Assembly: GCA_036702975.1 (NCBI GenBank)
Contig: DATNPX010000012.1
Span: forward strand, 310,001 to 374,000
Reading direction: 5' to 3'
From: DATNPX01 sp036702975
Lineage (GTDB): Bacteria; Cyanobacteriota; Vampirovibrionia; Obscuribacterales; Obscuribacteraceae
Length of the DNA: 64,000 nt
Positions 8,330 through 17,868 of this stretch are shown here, one piece after another. Position numbers and translations under genes: made by a program. Under the pieces are notes generated by a model, which was not told the origin of the DNA, searched no databases, and saw only the letters and a list, made by a program, of their open reading frames with translations. How positions within the stretch are numbered: position 1 is the stretch's first letter; every line of letters begins with the position of its first letter.

Positions 8330-11167
8330 ATGGTCACGAAACGGCCGAGGTTAAGGAACAAACGAGGAGCAGCCATGATTGGCTTGGTTTTATCGTTGAT
8401 GTTCTTTATTTTTTTCCTGGGTCTATTCGCGTTTGACGCCAATAGAGCGCAGATGTGCCAACGTGAGTTGATTGCGGCTTGCGATGCTTCCAGTATCGCC
8501 GGAACTGCCATGTTGACCAGTTTCGATACTAGTCCTGGCAATACCTTCAATATGAGTCTATCAACTGCTCAACAGTCGGCAGGAGCGTATGCTCATAACA
8601 TGTTTACCAAGCAAGTAGTATTGGGTAAGGCACTGAGCAATGCCACTCTTACCACTTCTTCGACCGCCCTTTATAGTGTTTCCACTCCCGGTCAATGCAA
8701 TGACCTTGTAGCTCTCGGTGATCCATCGAACGGATTCTCGGCTGTGAACGTTGGAGACCCCAAAGGCAGAACTGTTATGGTTTTCTGCTGTTATGGATAC
8801 CAACCAAGTTTCTTGGCAGCGATTCCTTTCCTTCAGAACTTCATTCCATTGAACGCTAGCTCATTTGCAGGCATTCCACAAGTAGATGCGGTGGTTGTCT
8901 TTGACTACTCTGGCTCGATGGATGACTTTACCTCTGTCCTCTTCGTCCGCCGAGAATGGTTCTGGCCGAACGGACCTTTAACCAATACAATTGCCGACAT
9001 CGGATGTCCGATGTACACGGTTGTTATCGGGCAGACTCAAGCCGGCCAAAATTACTTATCCTCTTATATAGGATGGAACTGGACAAACAACCAAGCGGGT
9101 ACCGACTGTAACGTCTTGCCCCCTCAGAACTTAGAAGATGTAGCATCACCAACTGCATTGAATGGTGCGATTACAAATCCACTCTATTTTGCACCTCAGT
9201 TGAGATCTAATCCGATTTTCTGTCCATTTTTCCTTGGCACAAACCTGTCTCCGGTACAGAGCATGAACGCCGCTACCCAGGCGCCGTCGGCACAGATCGT
9301 GGCAGGCGTCAACCTACCTGCGCAAACAACCACCGCCTACCAACTCACAACCAGCTCATGGTTCAAGCACTATTATTCACCTGGTGGCGCGAACTTGGAT
9401 GGTAAGTTGGCACCAACTGACTACGCCAGCCCACCCGGAAATTACAAACCTGTATTTGTATCCGGGGATGGCATTACCTCACTTACACCCGTTCAGTTCT
9501 GTAACCAGTACGATTTCCGCAACGCTTCCGGCAGCTCCATGGCCGCAACGGTGCCAACTGAAGTCGCTACTCGTGGAAGCAACAACGTTTGGACCTATGG
9601 TTATCCACCCCTCTCGAATAGTTGCAATAGATATGCTCAGACTTCAGCTGGCGGACCATCTGCCTCCAACAGTCAGTATGCGTATCACCTAGACCAAACC
9701 ACTTGGCTACCAACTGGTGTTGACAGGCAAAACTTTACTGACCTTGTTGTCAACCTGGTCAATCCCGTAAATTCAGGCGAATACTTTACAGAGCCCATAC
9801 CAAGCACAGGCAATTCAGTCCTCAACCAGTTCTATTTCACTGGATTCACCTTCACTTTCCCAGCGGACGAACAAAATCCGTCTTTAAAAAGCCAGGCATT
9901 CAATTTCGATAGTTTGGCAACATTGGTCGAAGCTTCACGTGGCAACCTTGATTCGACTACGAATCAACAGTTAGCCTGTTGTGACGGACACGTGATCATT
10001 AATGAACCGCCAGGTTGGAGTGGTGTAGGTAATCCCCCCACGGTGACCTACAAGACGATCGCCGCACCTGCTACAGCTAACTTCCAACTCGCCTATCAAC
10101 GCCTGGCTATGATCGAGACCCAACCCTACGCCACGGCTTGCGATGGAGCAGTGAACGCCTTCTTCTACAAAATGGCGACCCTCTGCGATGCCCGGTTTGG
10201 ATTCGTTGGATTCTCAGCAACTGCTGACAGTAATGCGTCCGATAATGTCGACGGCGCTTCAGTGAACGGTGGCTGCGCCGTATATAGCGGCTCAGACAAA
10301 AACTTCGAAAGCGTCGGCACTTCTCCTGGTGACTCGTTTTATCGTTCCGGTCTCTGCATGTTGCCCACAAGTTCACTCGGTTTAGGAACTTCAGTGTTTT
10401 CATCGAATACCGGCAAAGTCATGGACTTGAGTGTGGTGCAAAGTTCCGGTAGCGCAACAAACAACGCTGTACACGGATATAACGGAGGTAGCGGTGGTCA
10501 AGATACATCTGGGGGGCAGAACCAGACAGGCTTCAAGATTCCAAGAACTTGTTTGACTGCCAGCTCCAGTGGCGCACAGCCTAGTGACCAGCGGTTGGAT
10601 ATGGTAAGCAGCGCTACCAGCGCTGGCGCGCCTATGAACAACAGCACGCTAAATGCAACTCAATCACCATATCCCAACGGACTGCCTTATGGAGACGTGT
10701 GGTCAGCGCCTGCAAATAGCAACATCGGCAACGGTGTATGGAACGGCAGACCACTAGGTGGCACCTACTGCGATGAAGCCTTGTCCACAGCCTACAATAG
10801 CTTCATAAACAACACCAAGTACGCCTCGAGCACGCGCAAAGCTGCACGTAAAGCGATCGTTTTCTTTACGGACGGTGAACCAACTGGAGGTATAGCCGGA
10901 CCCGTAGGGACCAATGCCAATACAGTAGCCGGTCTTTGCCAACCCAAGTCCATCGTTATGTACACCATCGGTCTGAATGCAGCAGGTAATACCACGCTAG
11001 CCGCCGACCAGAAGGCCTTCCTTGGTGACAATGTCACCAATAGCAGTGGACCAGGACTTGCATATTTAGCCGGCAATGGAGGCAGATTCTTCCCTTGCGG
11101 AACCGGTTCAGACGTGCGTAATGCATTTGCCAGCATTGCCCGGCGCCTGTCACAAAGCCAGAACTAA
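8330..11167 (+). CDS. TadG-like protein with von Willebrand A domain
   Basis: 945 residues. A clear GGAGGA ribosome site precedes the ATG. The N-terminus (KRGAAMIGLVLSLMFF, then DANRAQMCQRELIAACDAS at 36-54) is the Tad/TadG signature: one membrane helix plus the helix that keeps Ala/Asp residues. A von Willebrand A fold begins at DAVVVFDYSGSMDD, with the MIDAS motif DxSGS at 192-196. Its later strand AIVFFTDGEPTGG comes only near residue 842. The roughly 650 residues between them are Ser/Asn/Thr/Gly-rich and hold about ten Cys, far more than a normal vWA loop. TadG-type vWA proteins are surface proteins linked to adhesion. Secretion and a metal-dependent ligand-binding role are inferences. 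Confidence 0.75.
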   Translation: MVTKRPRLRNKRGAAMIGLVLSLMFFIFFLGLFAFDANRAQMCQRELIAACDASSIAGTAMLTSFDTSPGNTFNMSLSTAQQSAGAYAHNMFTKQVVLGKALSNATLTTSSTALYSVSTPGQCNDLVALGDPSNGFSAVNVGDPKGRTVMVFCCYGYQPSFLAAIPFLQNFIPLNASSFAGIPQVDAVVVFDYSGSMDDFTSVLFVRREWFWPNGPLTNTIADIGCPMYTVVIGQTQAGQNYLSSYIGWNWTNNQAGTDCNVLPPQNLEDVASPTALNGAITNPLYFAPQLRSNPIFCPFFLGTNLSPVQSMNAATQAPSAQIVAGVNLPAQTTTAYQLTTSSWFKHYYSPGGANLDGKLAPTDYASPPGNYKPVFVSGDGITSLTPVQFCNQYDFRNASGSSMAATVPTEVATRGSNNVWTYGYPPLSNSCNRYAQTSAGGPSASNSQYAYHLDQTTWLPTGVDRQNFTDLVVNLVNPVNSGEYFTEPIPSTGNSVLNQFYFTGFTFTFPADEQNPSLKSQAFNFDSLATLVEASRGNLDSTTNQQLACCDGHVIINEPPGWSGVGNPPTVTYKTIAAPATANFQLAYQRLAMIETQPYATACDGAVNAFFYKMATLCDARFGFVGFSATADSNASDNVDGASVNGGCAVYSGSDKNFESVGTSPGDSFYRSGLCMLPTSSLGLGTSVFSSNTGKVMDLSVVQSSGSATNNAVHGYNGGSGGQDTSGGQNQTGFKIPRTCLTASSSGAQPSDQRLDMVSSATSAGAPMNNSTLNATQSPYPNGLPYGDVWSAPANSNIGNGVWNGRPLGGTYCDEALSTAYNSFINNTKYASSTRKAARKAIVFFTDGEPTGGIAGPVGTNANTVAGLCQPKSIVMYTIGLNAAGNTTLAADQKAFLGDNVTNSSGPGLAYLAGNGGRFFPCGTGSDVRNAFASIARRLSQSQN

Positions 11168-11218
11168 TCTCTACATCGAAACCCAACAACTACATTGCCC
11201 AACAAAGAGCAAATAACC

Positions 11219-12673
11219 ATGAAAAAGAAACTGAAAAGGAAAAGAGGGATTACGGCGATTGAGTTTGCCTCAATCATCGGTATCCTCATAGTGATAGCGG
11301 GATTGATGTTAAACATCTGCTGCATGCTTTTCGCTGCTGACCTTTGCGACAGAGTTTGCAGAGACTGCGCTAGAGCTGCTGGTCAACAAGGTACAGAGCA
11401 AGGTGCATATAATGCCATGCAAGCTGTAATCACCAACCAGAATGCCATTGATGGCGTGGTAATAAAAAGCTTGACCGCACACCTCTATGCGTTTGAAGAC
11501 TACAGCGGTGCCGGTTTACCTCAAGTTGATGGTGCTTTGACTACTACAGGTACATCTCCGGTCGGTATTCCGCAGCCTAACACTCCAGCACTATCGCCTG
11601 GACCATATGTGATTGTTACGACTAAATGCACATGCTTAATTCCAGTCTCTTTGTTCTTTTTCGGTCTGGACTTCGGCAATGCGGCTCAAGTTGGCAGCGG
11701 TTCAACCACGGCGGACACAATGCTCTTCCAGAGTGTTTACACTTTCCCAATCACCAACATCGTTGGCACGGCACAATTTGCCAATATGTCGAACGGCGTA
11801 CCCACTACAACTGCAACGCCCACTTGGCCGACTACGACCATCGCGACTGGCTTCACACCGTCAATGGTGCAACAAAGCAACTCGTCTATCGTAGCATCGC
11901 AATGCCAAAGCTCGATTTCTGCTTCGCAGGCTTCGTCGCAAGCTTCTTCACAAGCTTCTTCGCAGGCTTCCTCACAGGCTTCCTCCCAGGCTTCCTCGCA
12001 AGCTTCGTCCTCAGCGTCTAAGTCGGCTTCGAACTCAAACTCCCAGTCGGCCTCCCAAGCGTCTTCTTTATCATCGTCGATTTCGAAGTCTCAATCGATA
12101 TCCGCATCGATCTCGAACAATCCCACTTATTCGCAATCGGTATCTCAGTCCGCTTCACAAGCTTCTTCGCAGGCTTCTTCACAAGCTTCTTCGCAGGCTT
12201 CGTCGATAGCATCTTCACAGTCAGGTTCAATCGGCAAGTCCGCTTCCCAAGCTTCGTCGCAATCTGCCTCGCAAGCATCATCGGCATCATCGGCGTCGCA
12301 AGCTTCTTCGCAAGCTTCTTCGCAGGCATCCTCATTATCTAGCTCAATTTCGAAATCCATCTCAAACAACCCAACCTACTCACAATCGGTATCACAATCG
12401 GCGTCGCAAGCTTCATCGCAAGCTTCATCAGCGGCTTCCTCGAAAGCTTCGTCACAATCCGCTTCGCAAGCTTCGTCGGCAGCATCGGCGTCGACGTCGA
12501 AGTCGGTATCTGCGTCGCAAGCCTCATCCGCAGCTTCATCGTCACAATCTGCCTCGACTTCTACTTCAATCTCGAATTCAATCTCCGCATCGCAATCTGC
12601 ATCAACCGTACGTGCAGGTGGTGGTGGAACTGGATCCGGTGGCGGAAGCTCGGGCGGCAGCGGCGGCGGCTAA
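11219..12673 (+). CDS. TadE-like protein with Ser/Ala/Gln repeat tail
   Basis: About 484 residues from ATG 11219, which has AAAGAG upstream (TTG 11195 is an alternative). The N-terminus KRKRGITAIEFASIIGILIV is a classic TadE start: Gly, then a Glu five residues on, then one hydrophobic helix. Residues to about 225 form a Thr/Pro/Gly-rich domain with Cys pairs. From about 230 to 465 the chain is almost only Ser, Ala, Gln with some Lys/Ile/Asn (ASSQ and SAS units). It ends in a Gly/Ser-rich stretch. Such tails are typical of extended, possibly glycosylated, surface stalks. It follows the vWA protein by 51 bases and ends at a strong terminator, so the three genes probably form one transcript. 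Confidence 0.75.
   Translation: MKKKLKRKRGITAIEFASIIGILIVIAGLMLNICCMLFAADLCDRVCRDCARAAGQQGTEQGAYNAMQAVITNQNAIDGVVIKSLTAHLYAFEDYSGAGLPQVDGALTTTGTSPVGIPQPNTPALSPGPYVIVTTKCTCLIPVSLFFFGLDFGNAAQVGSGSTTADTMLFQSVYTFPITNIVGTAQFANMSNGVPTTTATPTWPTTTIATGFTPSMVQQSNSSIVASQCQSSISASQASSQASSQASSQASSQASSQASSQASSSASKSASNSNSQSASQASSLSSSISKSQSISASISNNPTYSQSVSQSASQASSQASSQASSQASSIASSQSGSIGKSASQASSQSASQASSASSASQASSQASSQASSLSSSISKSISNNPTYSQSVSQSASQASSQASSAASSKASSQSASQASSAASASTSKSVSASQASSAASSSQSASTSTSISNSISASQSASTVRAGGGGTGSGGGSSGGSGGG
11905..12604 (+). repeat. Low-complexity Ser/Ala/Gln-coding repeats
   Basis: Short units of 9-12 bases such as GCTTCTTCGCAG recur dozens of times with silent third-base changes. A larger module is present twice: a stretch encoding SISNNPTYSQSVSQSASQ begins near 12109 and again near 12359, about 250 bases apart. 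All of it is in frame within the gene at 11219-12673. Confidence 0.9.
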
Positions 12674-12700
12674 AGAGACGCAAACGCAAAACATCAGAAA

Positions 12701-12725
12701 ACCACCGGTCATCCGGTGGTTTTTT
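12701..12725 (+). terminator. Rho-independent terminator
   Basis: Perfect 8-bp stem ACCACCGG (12701-12708) / CCGGTGGT (12713-12720) with a TCAT loop, followed by TTTTT. An A run (12697-12700) precedes the stem, so it could also act for the convergent minus-strand gene ending at 12740. Confidence 0.9.
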
Positions 12726-12739
12726 GCTAATAGGTTTCC

Positions 12740-15328
12740 TCAGTGAAATCGTCTCTTCAATACGACCATCTGGTTCTTGAATCGAGATTTACGTTCGTCA
12801 ATTGAGAGCGCGGCAAGATGGAGACCTAATGGTTTGCTGTACCAGATCAGAAAAGCGACGGCCGAAAGTGACACTAACACCCCGACCCAGTAGTAAAGAG
12901 AATGCACCTGATTGTAGTTCAGGCGAACGGCAGCGGCTCTGGGCAAAACATACATCTGAGCATTCGTACCCTGATAAATTTCGGCCTGACTTGAATGCCA
13001 GAGGGGGAGATAACTATAGTCGACCTTAACCAGCTTCCCAGGCTCAAGGTTCTTCAAGATGATCGATTGATATGAATCCGCCCAATCAAAGGTCGGAACA
13101 CCGTTATATGACTGAACTTTTCTCAGCTTTTCAGGCACGCTTTCGCGCAGCGTTTGCAAACGCTTACCAAGGCGAAAACGCTTCATATAGTCACTAACTG
13201 AAACAAAATAGTCCAATTCTGGGGACTCCTGATACCAAACATGCCGGTCGTCAATTAGATCGTATTGCGCGAAATTTATCTGTAACGACTTGGTTGTGAC
13301 TAGTTTGCGAGCATCATTGACCTTTAAGGGCTCGGCGTTCTCACCAGTGTTTGTTATCAGTATCGGCACATCCGGTGTAATTTTCCGTTTGGTCAAATCG
13401 ATAAACTCAAACTTTGAAGAGATGTCGTTGTTAGTGAAGACATAAAACTGCAAATATTCAAAAGGGAGCGTTCCGGCTTTATCTACGTAGCCAACCAACG
13501 TCTTATTGGAATCAAGCGGAGCTACCTTCCAGAGTGGCAGCGGTGCAATCTGACAGATGGCGAACGGCCCGATTAGATCAGGCGGATTTATAACATGATT
13601 CTTGATTTTGGCAAAAGCCTTGGAGTCCTTGCCACAAACAATATGCGTCACCCCACACTCTTTTAACTGCCGAATTTGTTGCTCTTCCGATTTACTGTCG
13701 GGATTAGAGAAAACCAGACACGTTACCCATACATGAGCGTCAAGGTTAGACATGGCAGTTCCAGGCAATCGATAAGCATTGGAACTTTCCATAAAAAGCC
13801 CGCTCATCGATTCGAAGCCGGTCTCTTTGAATAGGCGAGACTCCAAATAGTGCGCAGCCCATGAACCAAATTTGCCATCATCATCGAAAAATTCGAAAAA
13901 GACTCGTCCTTTAAGAGACAGGTTCCGGAAGTAATTGAGTACATCATCCTGGCTGGGCGGAGTCTTGTTATAGAGGTCGATTATTTTTTGACGATTTGGA
14001 TTTGCAAATGAGACTGTGGAATATATGCCAACGCAATTGACCAACACTAAAGTAACAAGAACTACTTTCTTGCTCAGAAGCACATGCCACTTATGCTGGT
14101 TTTCATTGTCATAAAATGGCTGCAGTAATGCGAACGGTACCAGCGCCATAAGTGCAACAAATATCAGGAGTTCGTCACCTACAAATCGGTAATAGTGGAT
14201 CGTAAGATAGAAGCACTTCGCCACGAATGCACTGCCCGTAATGATGTAAGCAACAATGTCCGCACAACAATACGTGACAAAGACAGAGGAGCGTCGCAAC
14301 TGGGGCAAGACGAACATCAGCATGAAATAGAGAGGTACTAGAAGAAAACCGGCGTCTATGGGTCCACCGCGTCCAGCCATACAACTTTCGATGTGCCGAA
14401 GAATTAGATTGGTCGGATAGCGGACGATGATCTCCAGCAAGTCTCCAGAGCCTTTAATTGTGGAGACGACCGCAAGCTGTTTTCCATAAGCAATTGCCGG
14501 CAACAACCAGTAGGCAGTAAGGGCCAAACCGACCAAATGAAACCGCCACAATTGCCACGCTTGCTTCCGGTACCACAAAGAAAAAAGCAGTACGAATCCA
14601 AACGAGAGCAGACCCGTTAAGGTATGCGTAAGAACCAGTGCGGCAAAAAGGGTAGCACACAAAACCTCATATCGTCGTCTGCTGGTATCGATCAAGCGGA
14701 CAAGAGCACCTCCATGCAAGAGAAACAGGTGCCAGGCAAATAGCTGCGTGTACAAACCAATTCCCATGACGGCACCTAAGCCGACGTTGTTGTTCTCTTT
14801 ATCATTATTGAGGAACCAGAAAGTTAGAAAACAGACTGAAAGAGCAAGTATTGTTGCTTCTGCGGCAGTGAATTCTCTTCCACGTTTTATCGAGCGAGCC
14901 AAGCCTGTAGAGAAATACCAGACCGACAACGGGAGGAGGGCTGCTGCAAATCCAAGACACAAATGAGTCGCATATTGAGCTGGGTCCTTGCTTATTAGCG
15001 CCAGCGGATAGGCCATGATTGCCGTCACGATGTGAGCAAGGGGCGCATAAAAACTTCCGAACGCCCATCCCGCGAACCACCCTGGATCAAAAAAAACGGT
15101 ACGGAAATGCGGTATCTGCTCCATCAGCTTTTCTACCGCCGCAATGTGGCCCGGGAGATCCCAGCCAGCGACGTAAACATCGGCAAAATAAATGTAGTTC
15201 CAGCAGCACAGAAAAAGAACAAACGTGCCCATTATGATACGCGGACAAAACGTCTCAAGTCGCAACGAGACAATACGCTTGCCAGCACGAATATCATTGT
15301 CTCTATAAAAGATGTCCAGGGTTGTCAT
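12740..15328 (-). CDS. Giant membrane protein, PTPS_related/YfhO-like (copy 2)
   Basis: 862 residues. The first ~440 residues hold about 10-12 membrane segments. A conserved loop after the first reads GWDLPGHIAAV and DPGWFAGWAFGSFYAPL, a pattern of the PTPS_related (PF10131) and YfhO-like membrane families that share a GT-C glycosyltransferase-like architecture. Residues ~450-800 form an extracytoplasmic domain (RVFFEFFDDD, HYLESRLFKETGFESMSGLF, GVTHIVCGKDS). One last membrane helix (LYYWVGVLVSLSAVAFLIW) precedes a basic tail. The Asp in the first loop could be the glycosyltransferase acid (inference). The gene is the tandem paralogue of its upstream neighbour, with a 4-base ATGA overlap. Substrate unknown. 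Confidence 0.7.
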   Translation of the reverse strand: MTTLDIFYRDNDIRAGKRIVSLRLETFCPRIIMGTFVLFLCCWNYIYFADVYVAGWDLPGHIAAVEKLMEQIPHFRTVFFDPGWFAGWAFGSFYAPLAHIVTAIMAYPLALISKDPAQYATHLCLGFAAALLPLSVWYFSTGLARSIKRGREFTAAEATILALSVCFLTFWFLNNDKENNNVGLGAVMGIGLYTQLFAWHLFLLHGGALVRLIDTSRRRYEVLCATLFAALVLTHTLTGLLSFGFVLLFSLWYRKQAWQLWRFHLVGLALTAYWLLPAIAYGKQLAVVSTIKGSGDLLEIIVRYPTNLILRHIESCMAGRGGPIDAGFLLVPLYFMLMFVLPQLRRSSVFVTYCCADIVAYIITGSAFVAKCFYLTIHYYRFVGDELLIFVALMALVPFALLQPFYDNENQHKWHVLLSKKVVLVTLVLVNCVGIYSTVSFANPNRQKIIDLYNKTPPSQDDVLNYFRNLSLKGRVFFEFFDDDGKFGSWAAHYLESRLFKETGFESMSGLFMESSNAYRLPGTAMSNLDAHVWVTCLVFSNPDSKSEEQQIRQLKECGVTHIVCGKDSKAFAKIKNHVINPPDLIGPFAICQIAPLPLWKVAPLDSNKTLVGYVDKAGTLPFEYLQFYVFTNNDISSKFEFIDLTKRKITPDVPILITNTGENAEPLKVNDARKLVTTKSLQINFAQYDLIDDRHVWYQESPELDYFVSVSDYMKRFRLGKRLQTLRESVPEKLRKVQSYNGVPTFDWADSYQSIILKNLEPGKLVKVDYSYLPLWHSSQAEIYQGTNAQMYVLPRAAAVRLNYNQVHSLYYWVGVLVSLSAVAFLIWYSKPLGLHLAALSIDERKSRFKNQMVVLKRRFH

Positions 15329-17868
15329 CTTGCGACAACCTCTTTAACTCTCTTACCAGCAGCCGCACTAACACCGGACTTAGGCCACCGAACAAAATAC
15401 AGGCTGAAGGCACCAAGCCCAGTAAAGCTGATCAAAACGCCAATCCAGTAATAAGGCCAGTTCCACAAACTGTAATCGACTTGCACCTGCGTGGAAGCTG
15501 GGAAGACGAAAATTTGGCCATAAGTACCTTCAAATATACGGGCGTTTTTAGACGCCCAGAAGGGGAGGTAGGAATAGTTGACTTTTAGTATCTGTCCTGG
15601 TTCACAGTTGCTGATCGTAAACGTCTGGAATTCGTTCGACCACTTTAACTCTGGTTTGTTCGAGCTACCAACCCATTTTGACTGCGTATTGACAACATCT
15701 TTTTTGAGTGTCATCAACTTACCCATAACTTCTTGCTGATTCAAGTAATCGCAGATACGACGATATGTATCATACTCAGGGTTATCTTGGTACCACACAC
15801 TATGGTGATCGATAACATCATAACGTGTGTATGCAAGTCCAACAATTTTCGCTTTAATCGCGTCGTTTATATCTTCGAACGGAGGAGACTTCACAACATC
15901 AGTAGTTTGAATTGTATTCTCTAATATTAGTGTCACTCCTGGTGGCACTTTTTTATTAGTAAAATCAACCAGCTCAAAGTTCTGATAGAGCGTTGCGTTT
16001 GTATAGAAATAAGCTTCTACATACTCAAAAGGCAAGTTACCAACGGTGTCGATATAACCAACCAGCAGTTTCTTTGCATCGATCTTCTTAACTCGCTCTG
16101 TAGGCAGTTTCGCAATCTGGCAAATCGCATAAGGACCTATGTATTCGATCGGTGCTATAACTCTATTTTTCAAATGCTTATAGAGATCATCATCTCCGCC
16201 GCAAACCATATGGGTGACACCAAAATCTCTCAACTGTTCAAGAGCCCTCTCGGGGGAACTATCTTTGTCATTACCGAAGATCTGACTTGTAGCCCACGTA
16301 TGGGAACCCAAGTTGTTCGCTGCCGTAACCGGCAACCTGTAAGAGTTCACGCTTTCCAGAAAAAGTCCGTTAACCGGTTCGAATCCAGTTTGCTCGAAAA
16401 GATTCGACTCCAAATAATGCGCGGGAAGAAAATCATAGGTGTTCTCGTTTTCGAACATTTCAAAGAAAACTCGTCCTTTTTGCGCCAACGGTTTGAAGTA
16501 ATCGATGACGTTTTGTTGGTGATCAGGTGTCAAACCTAAGCGATCAATGGTCTTCTTTCGCTCTTCAAACGGAAACCGAGTCGTCGAAACGATACAACTC
16601 AAGAAAAGCAGAACAAAAAAAGCAGTGCTGATTCTCTTGGCCGTGCCAGCGGTTTTCTCAGGGAAGGACAGTACAACTCCGACTGGAACAAGAGAGACTA
16701 GGCCAGCAAGCAATAGGAATATATCACCAAGGAATCTATAGAAGTGAATCGTAGCTTGAATGCACTTTGCTAAAAACGGGCTCAAACCAAAGAACATAGC
16801 GATGAAGACAGCCAGGTAATAGACAACGCAAATCGGCGTTCGCCTGATCGTTTTGAGAGATACGTACGCAATCATGCAAATGGAGAAGGTGATGGGATTT
16901 AGATCAACGAGTTTGAAATGCCCATGTAAACAACCATCTATATGTCGCCAGAGCAGAAACAGGGGATAACGAAAAACCAGTTCGAAAATATCGCCTCTGC
17001 CACCGATTTCTGAGAGCACTCCGTAAGTTTTCGTAAGTGCAGTTGCAGGCAACGTCCAAAAGGCCGTGATCGCAAGTGCAATGACATGGACTCGTAGCAT
17101 TCTCCAAGCAAATTTCTGATACCAGAGAGTAACGAGTATGGTCAAGCCAAGTGAAAAAAGGGCCGTTAGTGAGTGCGTTAGAAAGAGAGAGAAATAAAAC
17201 ACAGTTGCCCAGATCTCGTACTTACGTTTACCGGTCAGAATTAATCGAGCAACTGCTCCAGAGTGCCAAAACAGCAGATGCCAACCCGCGCATTGCGTGT
17301 AGAGTCCGATTCCCATTACCGAACCATACCCGATACCAAAGAAGTGGCTATCGTGGTTCAAAAACCAGAAAGAACTCGCGCTTATCGCTAAAGCTAAAAC
17401 AGTGGCTTCGGAAGTCGATAATCTTCGCCCCTGCTTCATCTCTTGAGCGAGCGGACGAAGGAAATACCACATGGAAAACGGCAGCGCGGAACAGCCCAAA
17501 ACCAAGCCCAAATGACAAGCCAACAATGCTGGGTCTTTGCTCACCGACGCCAAGAGATTTGCAATAATTGCGGTAAGAATGTGGAATCCTGGAGCATAGA
17601 AGAGATCAACACCATAACCCAGAAAAAAACCAGGATCGTAAAAAGAATAATGCAAGTGACCAAGCTGTGGCATCATTCGCATGACGGTTACAACCTGCCC
17701 TGGTAAATCCCAACCCGGCAGATAACGGTCAGTGAAGTAGACCCTCATCCAATAGCAGAGAAAACCGAACATACCGGTCAAGATCAGACCAGCGGCAATA
17801 AAGTCCTGTCGCATGAGCGACTTTGGCCAATAAGCAGTCGATTTTTCTCGATTAGGACTCGTAGTCAT
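15325..17868 (-). CDS. Giant membrane protein, PTPS_related/YfhO-like (copy 1)
   Basis: 847 residues, same plan as the downstream copy: an N-terminal helix, the loop GWDLPGQVVTVMRM and DPGFFLGYGVDLFYAPG, roughly a dozen membrane segments to about residue 430, an extracytoplasmic domain containing RVFFEMFENEN, HYLESNLFEQTGFEPVNGLF and GVTHMVCGGDD, and a final helix (PYYWIGVLISFTGLGAFSLYF). The two proteins can be aligned by eye throughout, so this is a tandem duplication with considerable divergence. Its ATG overlaps the stop of the HTTM-TPR gene (ATGA), and its own stop overlaps the ATG of the second copy. This points to fixed stoichiometry in one membrane complex or pathway, probably in transfer or display of an envelope glycan or lipid (inference). 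Confidence 0.7.
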   Translation of the reverse strand: MTTSPNREKSTAYWPKSLMRQDFIAAGLILTGMFGFLCYWMRVYFTDRYLPGWDLPGQVVTVMRMMPQLGHLHYSFYDPGFFLGYGVDLFYAPGFHILTAIIANLLASVSKDPALLACHLGLVLGCSALPFSMWYFLRPLAQEMKQGRRLSTSEATVLALAISASSFWFLNHDSHFFGIGYGSVMGIGLYTQCAGWHLLFWHSGAVARLILTGKRKYEIWATVFYFSLFLTHSLTALFSLGLTILVTLWYQKFAWRMLRVHVIALAITAFWTLPATALTKTYGVLSEIGGRGDIFELVFRYPLFLLWRHIDGCLHGHFKLVDLNPITFSICMIAYVSLKTIRRTPICVVYYLAVFIAMFFGLSPFLAKCIQATIHFYRFLGDIFLLLAGLVSLVPVGVVLSFPEKTAGTAKRISTAFFVLLFLSCIVSTTRFPFEERKKTIDRLGLTPDHQQNVIDYFKPLAQKGRVFFEMFENENTYDFLPAHYLESNLFEQTGFEPVNGLFLESVNSYRLPVTAANNLGSHTWATSQIFGNDKDSSPERALEQLRDFGVTHMVCGGDDDLYKHLKNRVIAPIEYIGPYAICQIAKLPTERVKKIDAKKLLVGYIDTVGNLPFEYVEAYFYTNATLYQNFELVDFTNKKVPPGVTLILENTIQTTDVVKSPPFEDINDAIKAKIVGLAYTRYDVIDHHSVWYQDNPEYDTYRRICDYLNQQEVMGKLMTLKKDVVNTQSKWVGSSNKPELKWSNEFQTFTISNCEPGQILKVNYSYLPFWASKNARIFEGTYGQIFVFPASTQVQVDYSLWNWPYYWIGVLISFTGLGAFSLYFVRWPKSGVSAAAGKRVKEVVAR

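Noticed and set aside
11905..12604. CRISPR array
   Set aside because: Repeats are 9-12 bases, in frame, and encode Ser/Ala/Gln. There are no spacers of constant length and no cas genes.
16370..16395. GGTTCGAATCC-like T-loop suggesting a tRNA
   Set aside because: It is inside a conserved coding frame, and no acceptor stem or anticodon arm can be drawn.
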